33,642 nucleotides of DNA from Flavobacteriaceae bacterium (GCA_002723075.1 PBNJ01000012.1:11418-45059); one strand, 5' to 3'. Counted from the stretch's first letter, positions 16,206 to 23,630 are shown. Numbers and translations: made by a program. Notes: generated from the letters alone by a model not told the origin.

Positions 16206-16899
16206 AATCTTTCGCTTTTTTCTGTTTGATTTTCTTGTCCTCAACAATCACGCCATCTCGTAAATACACAATTCGTTTACACATATTTGCAATATCCGAC
16301 TCGTGTGTAATGACCACAATCGTCTTGCCTTGGTCATTGATTTCTTGTAGTAATGCCATCAACTCGTATGATGTTTTGGTATCAAGGGCTCCTGTTGGCT
16401 CATCGGCCAGAAGTACCATTGGATTCGTGACGAGCGCACGAGCAATCGCCACCCTTTGTTTTTCTCCTCCCGAGAGCTCACTTGGTACATGGTGAGTCCG
16501 TTCCCCCAAGTGGACTTTGGTCAACTGCTCTTTTGCCTTTTTTTGTCGTTCTTTTCTAGGTAATCCTTGATAATAGAGGGGGAGTGAAACGTTTTCGAGT
16601 GCAGTTTTATAAGAGATCAAATTGAATGACTGAAATACAAATCCCAAAAACTTATTTCGATACTGCGCTGCTTTGGTTTCGTTTAGTTTCACAATTGGTG
16701 TATTGTCGAGGGTATATGTGCCAGAATCTGCCTCATCCAGCATTCCCAAAATATTGAGCATTGTTGATTTTCCAGACCCTGAAGCACCCATAATCGCAAC
16801 CAACTCACCTTCATCAACTGACAAGTTGATCCCCTTCAATACATGTAATGGGTTTGTGTTGAGATTATAAGACTTGTGTATATCAATGAGGTGGATCAT
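16195..16899 (-). CDS. ABC transporter ATP-binding protein (LolD/MacB type)
   Basis: The 234-residue ATPase has the complete nucleotide-binding set: Walker A GASGSGKST (38-46), a Q-loop in FVFQSFNLI, signature LSGGEKQRVAIARAL, Walker B VLLADEPTGALD, and the switch histidine in VVITHE. It falls in the subfamily that energises MacB, LolCDE and FtsX-type permeases. It is the first gene of the leftward pump unit, with the two permeases, adaptor and TolC following and overlapping. The C-terminal tail is basic (KKIKQKKAK). The unit probably moves small amphiphiles, peptides or lipids out through TolC; the cargo is unknown. Confidence 0.93.
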   Translation of the reverse strand: MIHLIDIHKSYNLNTNPLHVLKGINLSVDEGELVAIMGASGSGKSTMLNILGMLDEADSGTYTLDNTPIVKLNETKAAQYRNKFLGFVFQSFNLISYKTALENVSLPLYYQGLPRKERQKKAKEQLTKVHLGERTHHVPSELSGGEKQRVAIARALVTNPMVLLADEPTGALDTKTSYELMALLQEINDQGKTIVVITHESDIANMCKRIVYLRDGVIVEDKKIKQKKAKDYVE

Positions 16900-16931
16900 A
16901 AGTAGTTAGGTTTTATCAAATTTGGTCTTTA

Positions 16932-16939
16932 CAAATATA
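16932..16939 (-). promoter_or_regulatory. Candidate -7 promoter box of the ABC pump operon
   Basis: TATATTTG on the reverse strand matches TAnnTTTG and lies 32 bases before the ATPase ATG. A TTTG upstream is 24-25 bases away, slightly longer than the usual spacing. The rest of the 175-base gap 16900-17074 holds no gene that I can see. Confidence 0.3.
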
Positions 16940-17043
16940 AAGCATTAAAAGGTAATATGTATAACAAAGTAGTGTTATTTTTCACCCATAGTCTGTTGTT
17001 ATTAAGCCTGAAGCCAAAATAAACTTCCTCATGAATGAAAATT

Positions 17044-17065
17044 CTAGTTTGGTAAAACCAGCTAG
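17044..17065 (-). terminator. Weak hairpin after the oxidase cluster
   Basis: An imperfect inverted repeat (CTAG, TGGT, a three-base loop, ACCA, CTAG with small bulges) lies ten bases after the stop of the 71-residue gene. On the reverse strand it is followed only by a short AATTTTC. It might end the oxidase-cluster transcript, but the stem is weak and the T-tract poor. Confidence 0.22.
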
Positions 17066-17074
17066 TCAAAGGTA

Positions 17075-17290
17075 TTATTTTTTATAGAACTTACGATAAA
17101 CAATAAATCCAATCGTACCGACTAGGAGGTAGGGCATCATCATCAAATAAACAATGCCATCGTTGAGTTGTTCAGCCATTTTAGCATCAGCTCCAGACTC
17201 CAATACCGCTCTACACATCGAACATTGCGCAGAAACAAGCTCGCTTCCAAACAATAAAATACAGATCAATAGGTGTCTGAACAATTTCAT
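17075..17290 (-). CDS. Small CxxC membrane protein of the cytochrome oxidase cluster
   Basis: From the ATG at 17290 this protein has 71 residues. A signal peptide or first membrane helix ends at VSAQ. A CSMCRA motif (Cys23 and Cys26) follows, then a second membrane helix (YLMMMPYLLVGTIGFIVYR) and a basic end. The first ATG overlaps the DUF420 gene by four bases, so it is translated in the same unit. Similar short proteins sit at the end of the oxidase cluster in other Flavobacteriaceae as far as I recall, without a known function. The exposed CxxC next to SCO and DUF420 genes suggests a role in copper or thiol handling for oxidase assembly; that is inference. The open frame continues upstream to 17350 but overlaps DUF420 by 64 bases. 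Confidence 0.72.
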   Translation of the reverse strand: MKLFRHLLICILLFGSELVSAQCSMCRAVLESGADAKMAEQLNDGIVYLMMMPYLLVGTIGFIVYRKFYKK

Positions 17291-17826
17291 GTATAATAAG
17301 GGGAAATCATGAGGTAAACAACGACACCTGTAATGGTTACATACAGCCAAATGGGAAAGGCAATCCGTGCGATTTTTTTATGAGCCGCAAAATCTACCAA
17401 TACCGTCTTGGAATACGACAATAACACTAAGGGAATGAGTGCAATTGACAAAATGATATGTGATATCAAAATTGTAAAATAAATGATTTTAGAGGTCTGA
17501 CTAGCAACAAATACACCATCAACAATCCCATATGGAGTTGGATCGGAAGTCATATGGTAGGCGATATACATCACCAAAAATGCAAGAGAAAACAAAATAT
17601 TGACTTTCATCAAGCGTTCGTGCAACTTGCGTTTACCTTGTTTAATTGCGACCAATGCAATCAATAGAAAGATCGCCGTGAGGGCATTGATTCCGGCATA
17701 GATTGGAGGAAGTTGGTCGAGTGGCTCTACATTGGGGATTCGGACGCGAAACAAAATGGCAACCACAACAGGTATGGCAATTGAAGTCGCCGTGATGAGA
17801 CGATTATACAGTTTTTTCTTATTCAT
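17287..17826 (-). CDS. DUF420 family membrane protein
   Basis: The 179-residue protein has about five membrane helices: ATSIAIPVVVAILF, IYAGINALTAIFLLIALVAI, VNILFSLAFLVMYIAYH, IIYFTILISHIILSIALIPLVLL and a last one near the C-terminus. HERLMKVN and YHMTSDPTPYG between helices are the conserved histidine-bearing spots of DUF420 (YozB-like) proteins. These are found beside cytochrome oxidase and SCO genes and are thought to help oxidase or heme assembly. The exact activity is unknown. The ATG at 17826 is preferred over a TTG two codons upstream. It overlaps the SCO gene by eight bases and the small CxxC gene by four. Confidence 0.87.
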   Translation of the reverse strand: MNKKKLYNRLITATSIAIPVVVAILFRVRIPNVEPLDQLPPIYAGINALTAIFLLIALVAIKQGKRKLHERLMKVNILFSLAFLVMYIAYHMTSDPTPYGIVDGVFVASQTSKIIYFTILISHIILSIALIPLVLLSYSKTVLVDFAAHKKIARIAFPIWLYVTITGVVVYLMISPYYT

Positions 17827-18520
17827 TTTCAAGCAATTTTGGGATGTCTTCCAATAGCATATCTGTGCCTTGTTGATCTACGCCCTCTTCATCGATGCCA
17901 AGATAGTAAACAATTGGATTACCAGCACTATCGGTGCGCGATCGGATAAATCCTTCTTTATCGATCAAAGCAAAGTATCCCTGGTGCTCAAAGCCACCTG
18001 CCACATCAGGATTGATGCCTGCAAAAATATTAAACCCACGATTTGCAAGGTCATAGATATCACTTTGTTCACCAGTCAGAAAGTGCCAATTTGGACTAAA
18101 CACCTCATAGGCTTCAGCATAGGTTTTAAGCTGCGTAGGTGTGTCTGTTTTGGGATCAATTGTTATGGAGGCAATTCCAAAATCGTCTCGATGGCCAAAA
18201 ACCGCCTCTATTTTTTTCATATTGACATTCATTCGTGGGCAAATCGTGGGGCAGCTTGTAAAAAAGAATTCGACGAGATAGACTTTTCCAGAATAATCTT
18301 CATTCGAAATGAGTAAACTGTCTTGGTTTGTCAGCAGAAAGTCGGGAACTTTTTTGTCTTCTCCATTGAGATTGATGTAGACCATTTTTTCTTGGGAAAC
18401 GCTCAATCGATTGACAGACACCCAATCCTGTTGTTGAATACGATTCACGATTTTGGGCACAAACAAGATCCCAAAAATCAAAAGAATAAAGGAAATACCA
18501 ATGTATGCGTTTTTTTTCAC
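17819..18520 (-). CDS. SCO1/SenC family copper chaperone for cytochrome oxidase
   Basis: SCO proteins deliver or help reduce the copper of the CuA site in cytochrome oxidase subunit II, working on the outer face of the inner membrane. This 233-residue protein has one N-terminal anchor (YIGISFILLIFGILFV), then a thioredoxin fold with the copper ligands Cys90 and Cys94 in CPTICP. The distal His179 lies in FEHQGYFALIDKEG. All three ligands are present, so it is probably functional. The start codon is GTG (18520-18518), three bases after the stop of the upstream gene. The only ATG alternatives would remove the anchor. It sits in the oxidase cluster as expected. Confidence 0.93.
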   Translation of the reverse strand: MKKNAYIGISFILLIFGILFVPKIVNRIQQQDWVSVNRLSVSQEKMVYINLNGEDKKVPDFLLTNQDSLLISNEDYSGKVYLVEFFFTSCPTICPRMNVNMKKIEAVFGHRDDFGIASITIDPKTDTPTQLKTYAEAYEVFSPNWHFLTGEQSDIYDLANRGFNIFAGINPDVAGGFEHQGYFALIDKEGFIRSRTDSAGNPIVYYLGIDEEGVDQQGTDMLLEDIPKLLENE

Positions 18521-18523
18521 GGC

Positions 18524-19147
18524 TTATATTTTTCGATCCGCGTTGTACTTCTTTAGAGCTAAACGATATTCCGCCAAAATGACTTTCACATCATCCACCA
18601 TATTGTTGTGAATATCGGCAACAGAGCGTGCATCATACCCAACATTCTCGTTGTCGTCACGCCCTCTAAGAGCGCCGTCTTTATCAATGATAAACACATA
18701 GGGCGATCCGTGCGTTTCGTCCAACACCAAAGGGGTGTTGAGCCGATCGAAGACCAGTTTGATCTGAACAGGATCCAAAAAGACAAACTTCCATCCCGCC
18801 GTATCCACTTGCGTACTTCGAGATAGCTCATCTACCAACTGTTGGCAACTCTCTTCTGTCCCTTTTGGCTGAACCATCAAAAACTGAAAGTCTTCAAATT
18901 CCTGAAACCGTTTGTAAATTTTTTGGTTTAGGTTTAGGGCATTCCCTTTTTGTTGAGTCACATCCGATCCCAAAAATCCGACAATGGTAATATTGTCTTT
19001 GAATTTCTCATCTGAAAACGATGCAACATCAATCACTGTATTGGTGACAACAGGGAGTTTTGCAAAATGATTAATCCCAGAGGCAAAGAAAAGGTACACC
19101 ACTAAGGGGAGTACAAACAACACGGTAAGTACAATGTACTTTTTCAC
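18524..19147 (-). CDS. Thioredoxin/SCO-like membrane-anchored protein lacking CxxxC
   Basis: From a GTG at 19147 this protein has 207 residues. An N-terminal anchor (KYIVLTVLFVLPLVVYLFFA) is followed by a soluble domain. NITIVGFLGSDV, LNQKIYKRFQEFEDFQFLMV and YVFIIDKDGALRGR resemble the strands and cis-Pro region of SCO/thioredoxin folds. The redox cysteine pair is absent: the only cysteine is Cys101, in a helix. Proteins of this kind lie in the same position in other flavobacterial oxidase clusters as I recall. The function is unknown; assembly or partner binding for the SCO protein encoded next door is a guess. ATG at 19177 is possible but overlaps the subunit IV gene by 20 bases and puts ten residues before the anchor. 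Confidence 0.75.
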   Translation of the reverse strand: MKKYIVLTVLFVLPLVVYLFFASGINHFAKLPVVTNTVIDVASFSDEKFKDNITIVGFLGSDVTQQKGNALNLNQKIYKRFQEFEDFQFLMVQPKGTEESCQQLVDELSRSTQVDTAGWKFVFLDPVQIKLVFDRLNTPLVLDETHGSPYVFIIDKDGALRGRDDNENVGYDARSVADIHNNMVDDVKVILAEYRLALKKYNADRKI

Positions 19148-19157
19148 GTGGAGAGAA

Positions 19158-19538
19158 TTAAAAGTCCCATGATACAAAGCCGTCAGACATCACATTGTAG
19201 ATGTAGTCAGCTTCAAGAAGAAGAATAAAAATAAGGTAAGGAATCAATATAAGCAATGGCAAAACAATTGAGCTTGTAAAGCTTCTTCGCTCGTCGCGCA
19301 AGTGCATAAAGTCCCATGCGATATAGTATGCTTTGATGATTGTTAGAATAATAAAAATCCAGTTGAGAAGTTTCATTCCCAAAAATGTATTCATCAGAAC
19401 TTGTGGTTTAAAAATTCCAAGTACAACCTCAACAATGGTGACGATGGATAAAAAAATCAAAACGCCCCATATTTTTTGAGTAACCGACTTAAAGGTTAAA
19501 CGACCACGAAAAATTGATAGCTTGTGTTCTACTGCCAT
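19158..19538 (-). CDS. Cytochrome c oxidase subunit IV family protein
   Basis: This 126-residue membrane protein has three predicted helices: WGVLIFLSIVTIVEVVLGIF, LNWIFIILTIIKAYYIAWDF and VLPLLILIPYLIFILLLEAD. The MHLRDERRSF loop between helices two and three is typical of the prokaryotic subunit IV (caa3/CtaF-like) family. This small subunit stabilises the catalytic core of the terminal oxidase. Its ATG lies two bases after the stop of the large subunit III gene. Confidence 0.87.
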   Translation of the reverse strand: MAVEHKLSIFRGRLTFKSVTQKIWGVLIFLSIVTIVEVVLGIFKPQVLMNTFLGMKLLNWIFIILTIIKAYYIAWDFMHLRDERRSFTSSIVLPLLILIPYLIFILLLEADYIYNVMSDGFVSWDF

Positions 19539-19540
19539 GA

Positions 19541-20521
19541 TTATACCAAATAAAAGAATGTGAATACAAAAACCCAGACAAGGTCAACAAAGTGCCAGTA
19601 CAACCCGACCTTTTCCACCATCTCGTAATGTCCACGTTTTTCATACGTGCCAATCACAACGTTAAAGAAAATGATGAGGTTGATGAGAACTCCCGTGAAA
19701 ACGTGAAAGCCGTGAAAGCCAGTGATAAAGAAAAAGAAGTTGGCAAAAAGCGGACTTCCGTATTCATTTCGAACGAGGTTTGCCCCTTCAACCACATGTA
19801 CGGATTGGGAGATCTTGTTGATCGAATCCTCTCGATTCAATACGATTTTATGTCCTTGGGTATCATTTTGTTGGGTTTTAATCAGCAGATTGTCATTGGC
19901 CAAAAATCCAGCTGTGACCTCCTCTACTGAATATGTCGGCAGTGTGGATTCAGTTACATACCATACGCCGTTTTTTGCTTCATGTTGAGCGCGTTCGCTC
20001 GGAATCGATGTCGCAAATGAGCTCAGGTTGACACGCTTGCCCGTTTCCGCATTTACAAACTGTAAAATCTGCCCGCCACGGGTTTCAACAGCACCATACT
20101 GCCCATTGATGAAGTTTTTCCATTCCCATGCCTGAGAACCCAAAAAGATAGCGCCCCCAATAATGGTAAGAAGCATATAAAACGCTACTTTATTTTTCTT
20201 CATATGGTGGCCTGCATCAACTGCAAGTACCATCGTCACCGATGAAAAAATCAAAATGAATGTCATTAAGGCAACATAATACATGGGTGCATCTACACCA
20301 TGTAAAAAAGGAAAGTGATTAAATACCTCATCCGCAATCGGCCAGGACTCGATATACTTAAAACGAGAGAAGCCATAGGCAGCGAGAAAGCCTGAAAAGG
20401 TAAGGGCGTCGGAAACGATGAAAAACCACATCATCATTTTCCCGTAGCTCGCATTCAGCGGTTTGTTTCCGCCTCCCCAAATGTTTTCATTTTCTGATTG
20501 GTTTGTCAACGTTGCGTCCAT
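19541..20521 (-). CDS. Cytochrome c oxidase subunit III, long form with internal soluble domain
   Basis: The 326-residue protein is a heme-copper oxidase subunit III. Membrane helices cover roughly 28-50, 78-101 and 112-130. A hydrophilic stretch of about 115 residues (140-255) interrupts the helices. The C-terminal part FFFFITGFHGFHVFTG, YWHFVDLVWVFVFTFFYLV carries the conserved histidine and glutamate-like positions of the family. The long insert, with VETRGGQILQFVNAETGKRV, is also familiar from other Flavobacteriaceae, so it is a lineage feature and not a local fusion. Its role is not known. The gene lies 40 bases after a second, shorter subunit III gene and two bases before subunit IV. 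Confidence 0.92.
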   Translation of the reverse strand: MDATLTNQSENENIWGGGNKPLNASYGKMMMWFFIVSDALTFSGFLAAYGFSRFKYIESWPIADEVFNHFPFLHGVDAPMYYVALMTFILIFSSVTMVLAVDAGHHMKKNKVAFYMLLTIIGGAIFLGSQAWEWKNFINGQYGAVETRGGQILQFVNAETGKRVNLSSFATSIPSERAQHEAKNGVWYVTESTLPTYSVEEVTAGFLANDNLLIKTQQNDTQGHKIVLNREDSINKISQSVHVVEGANLVRNEYGSPLFANFFFFITGFHGFHVFTGVLINLIIFFNVVIGTYEKRGHYEMVEKVGLYWHFVDLVWVFVFTFFYLV

Positions 20522-20561
20522 AAGAATGCATTACTGTTTTGGTTGTACAAAAATACGTGAT

Positions 20562-21119
20562 TTATCGTAAAAAATATAGAAAGAGAAACAAATACACCCA
20601 CAAAAAGCCTAAAAAATGCCAGAAGGTATGTGCGAGGGAAAATCCAAGTGGTTTTTCCGCATATTTACCAAGTCGATGATTGGTGATCACCACCAATAAA
20701 ACGACGAGTCCAGCGACCAAATGCGCGAGGTGAACCAGCACCAAGACATATAAAAACGAAGTCGTGACATTGCTTTGCGCACCAGTGAAATAGTATCCCA
20801 TATCTACTAAACTCGAAAAGCCTTGGAATTGCAAAAATACAAATGCCAACGCAAGTACTAGGGTTACCCATAACAAGCTCGCTGCCGCTTTGGGTTGTGT
20901 TGTCAATTTCTTATTGGCTTGCCAGAAAGTCACACTGCTTAACAGAATCACAAGCGTACTCCAATACAAAGACATGGGGAGACTAAAGTCGTCCAACCAG
21001 TCTGGCCTTGACTTACTAACTACATAAGCGCTGGTGAGACCTGCAAAGGTCATCGAGATACTGATCATCGAAAACCAAAGCATCATTTTTTTTGCGCGAA
21101 TATTTTTGGATTGTTCCAT
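20562..21119 (-). CDS. Cytochrome c oxidase subunit III, short form
   Basis: This 185-residue protein also belongs to the subunit III family. It has five helices: MLWFSMISISMTFAGLTSAYV, SLYWSTLVILLSSVTFW, LLWVTLVLALAFVFLQF, VLVLVHLAHLVAGLVVLLVV and HTFWHFLGFLWVYLFLFLYFL. The last carries the WHFLGFLWVYLF signature. It corresponds to the five-helix core without the soluble insert of its neighbour. Two subunit III genes in a row are usual in this phylum, and both may sit in one oxidase or serve two variants. Its ATG overlaps the ctaB stop by one base (TAATG), which suggests coupled translation. Confidence 0.9.
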   Translation of the reverse strand: MEQSKNIRAKKMMLWFSMISISMTFAGLTSAYVVSKSRPDWLDDFSLPMSLYWSTLVILLSSVTFWQANKKLTTQPKAAASLLWVTLVLALAFVFLQFQGFSSLVDMGYYFTGAQSNVTTSFLYVLVLVHLAHLVAGLVVLLVVITNHRLGKYAEKPLGFSLAHTFWHFLGFLWVYLFLFLYFLR

Positions 21120-22027
21120 TATATCAATTTATCAATTACATAAATAACCTGAATCCATGAAATGTAAATCACACTAACAATCATCAGTTGTCTTGCCGCT
21201 TGATGGTCGAGTTTTTGATACAAGCGCATGGCAGAAATAAGAAGCCCTAATCCAGACAATGCTACCAAAATCGCTGCAACAAGTGAAATTTGTAAAGAGC
21301 CCGTAATCCCCAAGACTGGAAATACGGAAATTACGAGTGTCCAAACGCTGTAGAGTACAGCTTGTAAAGCCGTTTTTCGATCTCGTTTCCCGCTGGGGAG
21401 CATATTGATTCCCACACGATTGTAGTCTTCAAACATCAACCAACCAATCGCCCAAAAGTGAGGGAATTGCCAAAAAAATTGAATCATAAATAGGGTTCCT
21501 GCTTCCAGTCCAAAAGAGCCTGTGGCAGCGACCCAACCAAGCATAAAAGGAATTGCTCCCGGAAAGGCGCCAACAAAAACAGCGAGTGGTGTTTTTGTTT
21601 TCAAAGGCGTATAAACGCTCGTGTAAAGAAACATGGAAATGGCAGCAAACATCGCGGTTTTGGGATTGATTGCGTAGAGAGCTATCAAACCTGAAATAGT
21701 GAGAGTAACAGCAATCCAAAAAGCCGTTGTCTGGGTCATGTTGCCCGATGGTATTGGTCGGTTTTTGGTGCGCTCCATTTGGCCATCAATATCACGTTCG
21801 ATAATCTGATTAAACGCATTCGAAGCTCCTGCTATCGCTAGGCCACCAAAGAGAAGTAAACTCAATTCGTTTGGGTCGATCACTTCACAACCCAAAATAT
21901 AGCCGGCAATACTCGAAAAAACAACGCTGAAGCTAAGACGTGCTTTTGTCAGCTGCGCAAAATATTGGGTAAATACCAAAGCAATGCTTAGAAATCCTGA
22001 ATGTGAAGTCGTTGTCTTGATCATCAT
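21119..22027 (-). CDS. ctaB: Protoheme IX farnesyltransferase (heme O synthase)
   Basis: CtaB attaches a farnesyl group to protoheme to form heme O, the precursor of heme A, in the inner membrane. From the ATG at 22027 it has 302 residues. The UbiA-family Asp motif NQIIERDIDGQMERTKNRP is present, as are the second motif around FWQFPHFWAIGWLMFEDYNRVG and about nine membrane helices. The farther in-frame start at 22042 falls inside the promoter box, and a second ATG at 22024 is equivalent. The gene heads the leftward oxidase cluster. Heme A synthase (CtaA) and oxidase subunits I and II are not in the window. Confidence 0.95.
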   Translation of the reverse strand: MMIKTTTSHSGFLSIALVFTQYFAQLTKARLSFSVVFSSIAGYILGCEVIDPNELSLLLFGGLAIAGASNAFNQIIERDIDGQMERTKNRPIPSGNMTQTTAFWIAVTLTISGLIALYAINPKTAMFAAISMFLYTSVYTPLKTKTPLAVFVGAFPGAIPFMLGWVAATGSFGLEAGTLFMIQFFWQFPHFWAIGWLMFEDYNRVGINMLPSGKRDRKTALQAVLYSVWTLVISVFPVLGITGSLQISLVAAILVALSGLGLLISAMRLYQKLDHQAARQLMIVSVIYISWIQVIYVIDKLI

Positions 22028-22039
22028 GCAATTCGGCAG

Positions 22040-22070
22040 CAAAGATACTGCACCTTAGCTCGTTAGGCAA
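22040..22070 (-). promoter_or_regulatory. Predicted promoter of the ctaB-oxidase cluster
   Basis: On the reverse strand TTG (22070-22068), 20 bases, then TATCTTTG (22047-22040) matches TTG-N17-23-TAnnTTTG, with the same spacing as the tig site. The box ends 12 bases before the ctaB ATG, so the leader would be only a few bases long. Confidence 0.58.
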
Positions 22071-22080
22071 TGATTCTAGA

Positions 22081-22106
22081 TAAAAAAAACCCGGTAAAAA
22101 CCGGGT
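22081..22106 (-). terminator. Intrinsic terminator of the tonB-like gene
   Basis: On the reverse strand ACCCGGT, a four-base loop, and ACCGGGT (22106-22089) form a perfect seven-pair GC-rich stem, followed directly by eight Ts (22089-22082). It begins seven bases after the stop at 22114 and ends just upstream of the oxidase-cluster promoter. Confidence 0.9.
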
Positions 22107-22113
22107 GTACATT

Positions 22114-22812
22114 TTACTGCAAACGGAAGGTGATTGGAATACTAAAGGGTACTCGAACAGGGCGACCTCTTTGTTTACCAGGGATCATTTTGGGTAATTT
22201 TCCAATAATCCTTTGTGCTTCTTTTTCTAGGTTTCTGTCTGGACCTCTTGTACGAATTCCGACGATATCACCGTTTTTGGCAATCACGAATTGCACATAG
22301 ACTCTGCCCTGAATCCCCATTTCTTGCGCAATCTCGGGATAGCGGAAGTTTCTGCTGATGTGACGTTGGATTTTCTCTTGAAAGCAATCTCTACGCTTGT
22401 CTTTTGCTACGCGTTCGCAACCTGGAAAAATTGGAACATCTTCAATAATCGCAAATGGTACATCGACGTCGAAGTCATCCAATACTTCAACCTCTTCAAT
22501 AATTTCTTCCTGAGTCGTTTCTGTTGACTCGATTATCGTCTCTTCTACTTCTTCTTCATCTTCAACAACCTCAATGATTTCAGGAGCTGGAGGTGGTGGT
22601 GGAGGTGGTGGGGTTTTGATTTGTTCTGTCAATGGAACTTCTTCATCATCGTCGTCATCCACATTGAGTTTTTGTAGCAACAAATCAGATGCTTCATAGG
22701 TTTTCCACTCAATCGCTCGCCACGACACAAACAAAATCACACAAAGTCCAATCACAAAATAGAGACTGCTGTTTTTGTTTAAATCCGCTTTTGGGTTCTT
22801 TTTCGGTTTCAT
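22114..22812 (-). CDS. Energy transducer TonB family protein
   Basis: TonB proteins couple the inner-membrane proton gradient to TonB-dependent outer-membrane receptors. The 232-residue sequence has an N-terminal membrane helix (SLYFVIGLCVILFVSW), an acidic run of five Asp and two Glu (52-58), and a proline run of eight (68-75). A strongly acidic Glu-rich linker covers roughly 78-118. A TonB C-terminal domain (about 155-232) holds FRYPEIAQEMGIQGRVYVQF and IPITFRLQ. Two cysteines (Cys132 and Cys143) precede that domain, in the FPGCE pattern common in Bacteroidota TonB proteins. It is a single-gene unit with its own terminator. Confidence 0.9.
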   Translation of the reverse strand: MKPKKNPKADLNKNSSLYFVIGLCVILFVSWRAIEWKTYEASDLLLQKLNVDDDDDEEVPLTEQIKTPPPPPPPPAPEIIEVVEDEEEVEETIIESTETTQEEIIEEVEVLDDFDVDVPFAIIEDVPIFPGCERVAKDKRRDCFQEKIQRHISRNFRYPEIAQEMGIQGRVYVQFVIAKNGDIVGIRTRGPDRNLEKEAQRIIGKLPKMIPGKQRGRPVRVPFSIPITFRLQ

Positions 22813-22870
22813 ACTGGATTTTTATGGAGTTAGCTAAAATAACAATTTTATGGAATTCAGCGTAATCAAA

Positions 22871-23242
22871 TTAACGAATCTCCAAAAAGCGTGCCGTTCC
22901 GATAGCAATCCCGATGCCAACAGAGTTAGCGAAAACGTCTAAAACATCCATATGTCTTTGAATCGGAAGAACATCTTGCATGATTTCCAGTGTCAACCCA
23001 AGAAAGAAAACAGATAGGCCAACTTGGATACGTTTTTGGATCGTAATTCTTTTGGTGCTGAGGAGCCAAAAAAAAGTCAACGTCGCATAATACAACCCAT
23101 GAATGAGCTTGTCTGAAAGCGAAAACGTAAGTTGCTCAATTTGTTGGGGCGGCATCAGGCTCCCCACAATCGCAATTGCGATCAAAACAAAGGTTATCCC
23201 TCTTGCGATTCTAACTTTGAATAAGCGAGGAATAGGCTTCAT
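22871..23242 (-). CDS. VanZ family membrane protein
   Basis: This 123-residue protein has about four membrane helices. The VanZ-like pattern is SDKLIHGLYYATLTFFWLL, a middle helix, then LTLEIMQDVLPIQRHMDVLDVFANSVGIGIG, with the conserved acidic and asparagine positions. VanZ confers low-level teicoplanin resistance in enterococci, but these short chromosomal relatives have no established role. The ATG at 23242 lies inside the end of gcvH (32-base overlap), and no shorter in-frame ATG or GTG would keep the first helix. It is probably the last gene of the ruvA-sprA-gcvH unit. Confidence 0.84.
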   Translation of the reverse strand: MKPIPRLFKVRIARGITFVLIAIAIVGSLMPPQQIEQLTFSLSDKLIHGLYYATLTFFWLLSTKRITIQKRIQVGLSVFFLGLTLEIMQDVLPIQRHMDVLDVFANSVGIGIAIGTARFLEIR

Positions 23243-23591
23243 GAGTCAATAGGTTATTTATTTCATCAGGGTTTTCGATTTCGATCTTGACCATCCAACC
23301 TTGACCATAAGGATCCGTATTCACAAGTTCGGGGGTGCTGGTAAGTTCGTCGTTAAAAGCAGTAATTTTTCCCGTCAAGGGTGCGAACAAATCCGATACT
23401 GTTTTCACTGCTTCAACCGTACCAAAAACCGCTTCACAGTCTACCATTTCGTCGAGTGTATCAACCTCCACATAAACGATATCACCCAATTCACCTTGCG
23501 CAAAATCGGTAATCCCGACAGTGGCAATATTACCTTCAATTTGTACCCATTCGTGGTCTTTGGTGTATTTGAGGTTTTCTGGAATATTCAT
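23211..23591 (-). CDS. gcvH: Glycine cleavage system protein H
   Basis: GcvH is the lipoyl carrier of the glycine cleavage complex and shuttles the aminomethyl group between the P, T and L proteins; in many bacteria it also feeds lipoate to other enzymes. The 126-residue length is normal. YTKDHEWVQIEG opens the fold, and the lipoylation site is Lys63 in FGTVEAVKTVSDLFAP. It follows sprA by 39 bases and overlaps vanZ by 32. The genes for the other glycine cleavage proteins are not in the window. Confidence 0.96.
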   Translation of the reverse strand: MNIPENLKYTKDHEWVQIEGNIATVGITDFAQGELGDIVYVEVDTLDEMVDCEAVFGTVEAVKTVSDLFAPLTGKITAFNDELTSTPELVNTDPYGQGWMVKIEIENPDEINNLLTHEAYSSLIQS

Positions 23592-23630
23592 GCTAAAGAA
23601 TTATGTGTTGTAAAAGAACGGATTTTGTGA

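Noticed and set aside
16900-17074. Possible small gene or RNA in the gap between the oxidase cluster and the ABC pump
   Set aside because: No open frame with a recognisable product, no strong hairpin and no conserved RNA pattern could be seen; only a candidate promoter box and a weak hairpin are listed.
22588-22640. GGT/GGA repeat stretch as a separate repeat element
   Set aside because: It is simply the antisense of the proline run of the tonB-like gene and is explained by the protein sequence.
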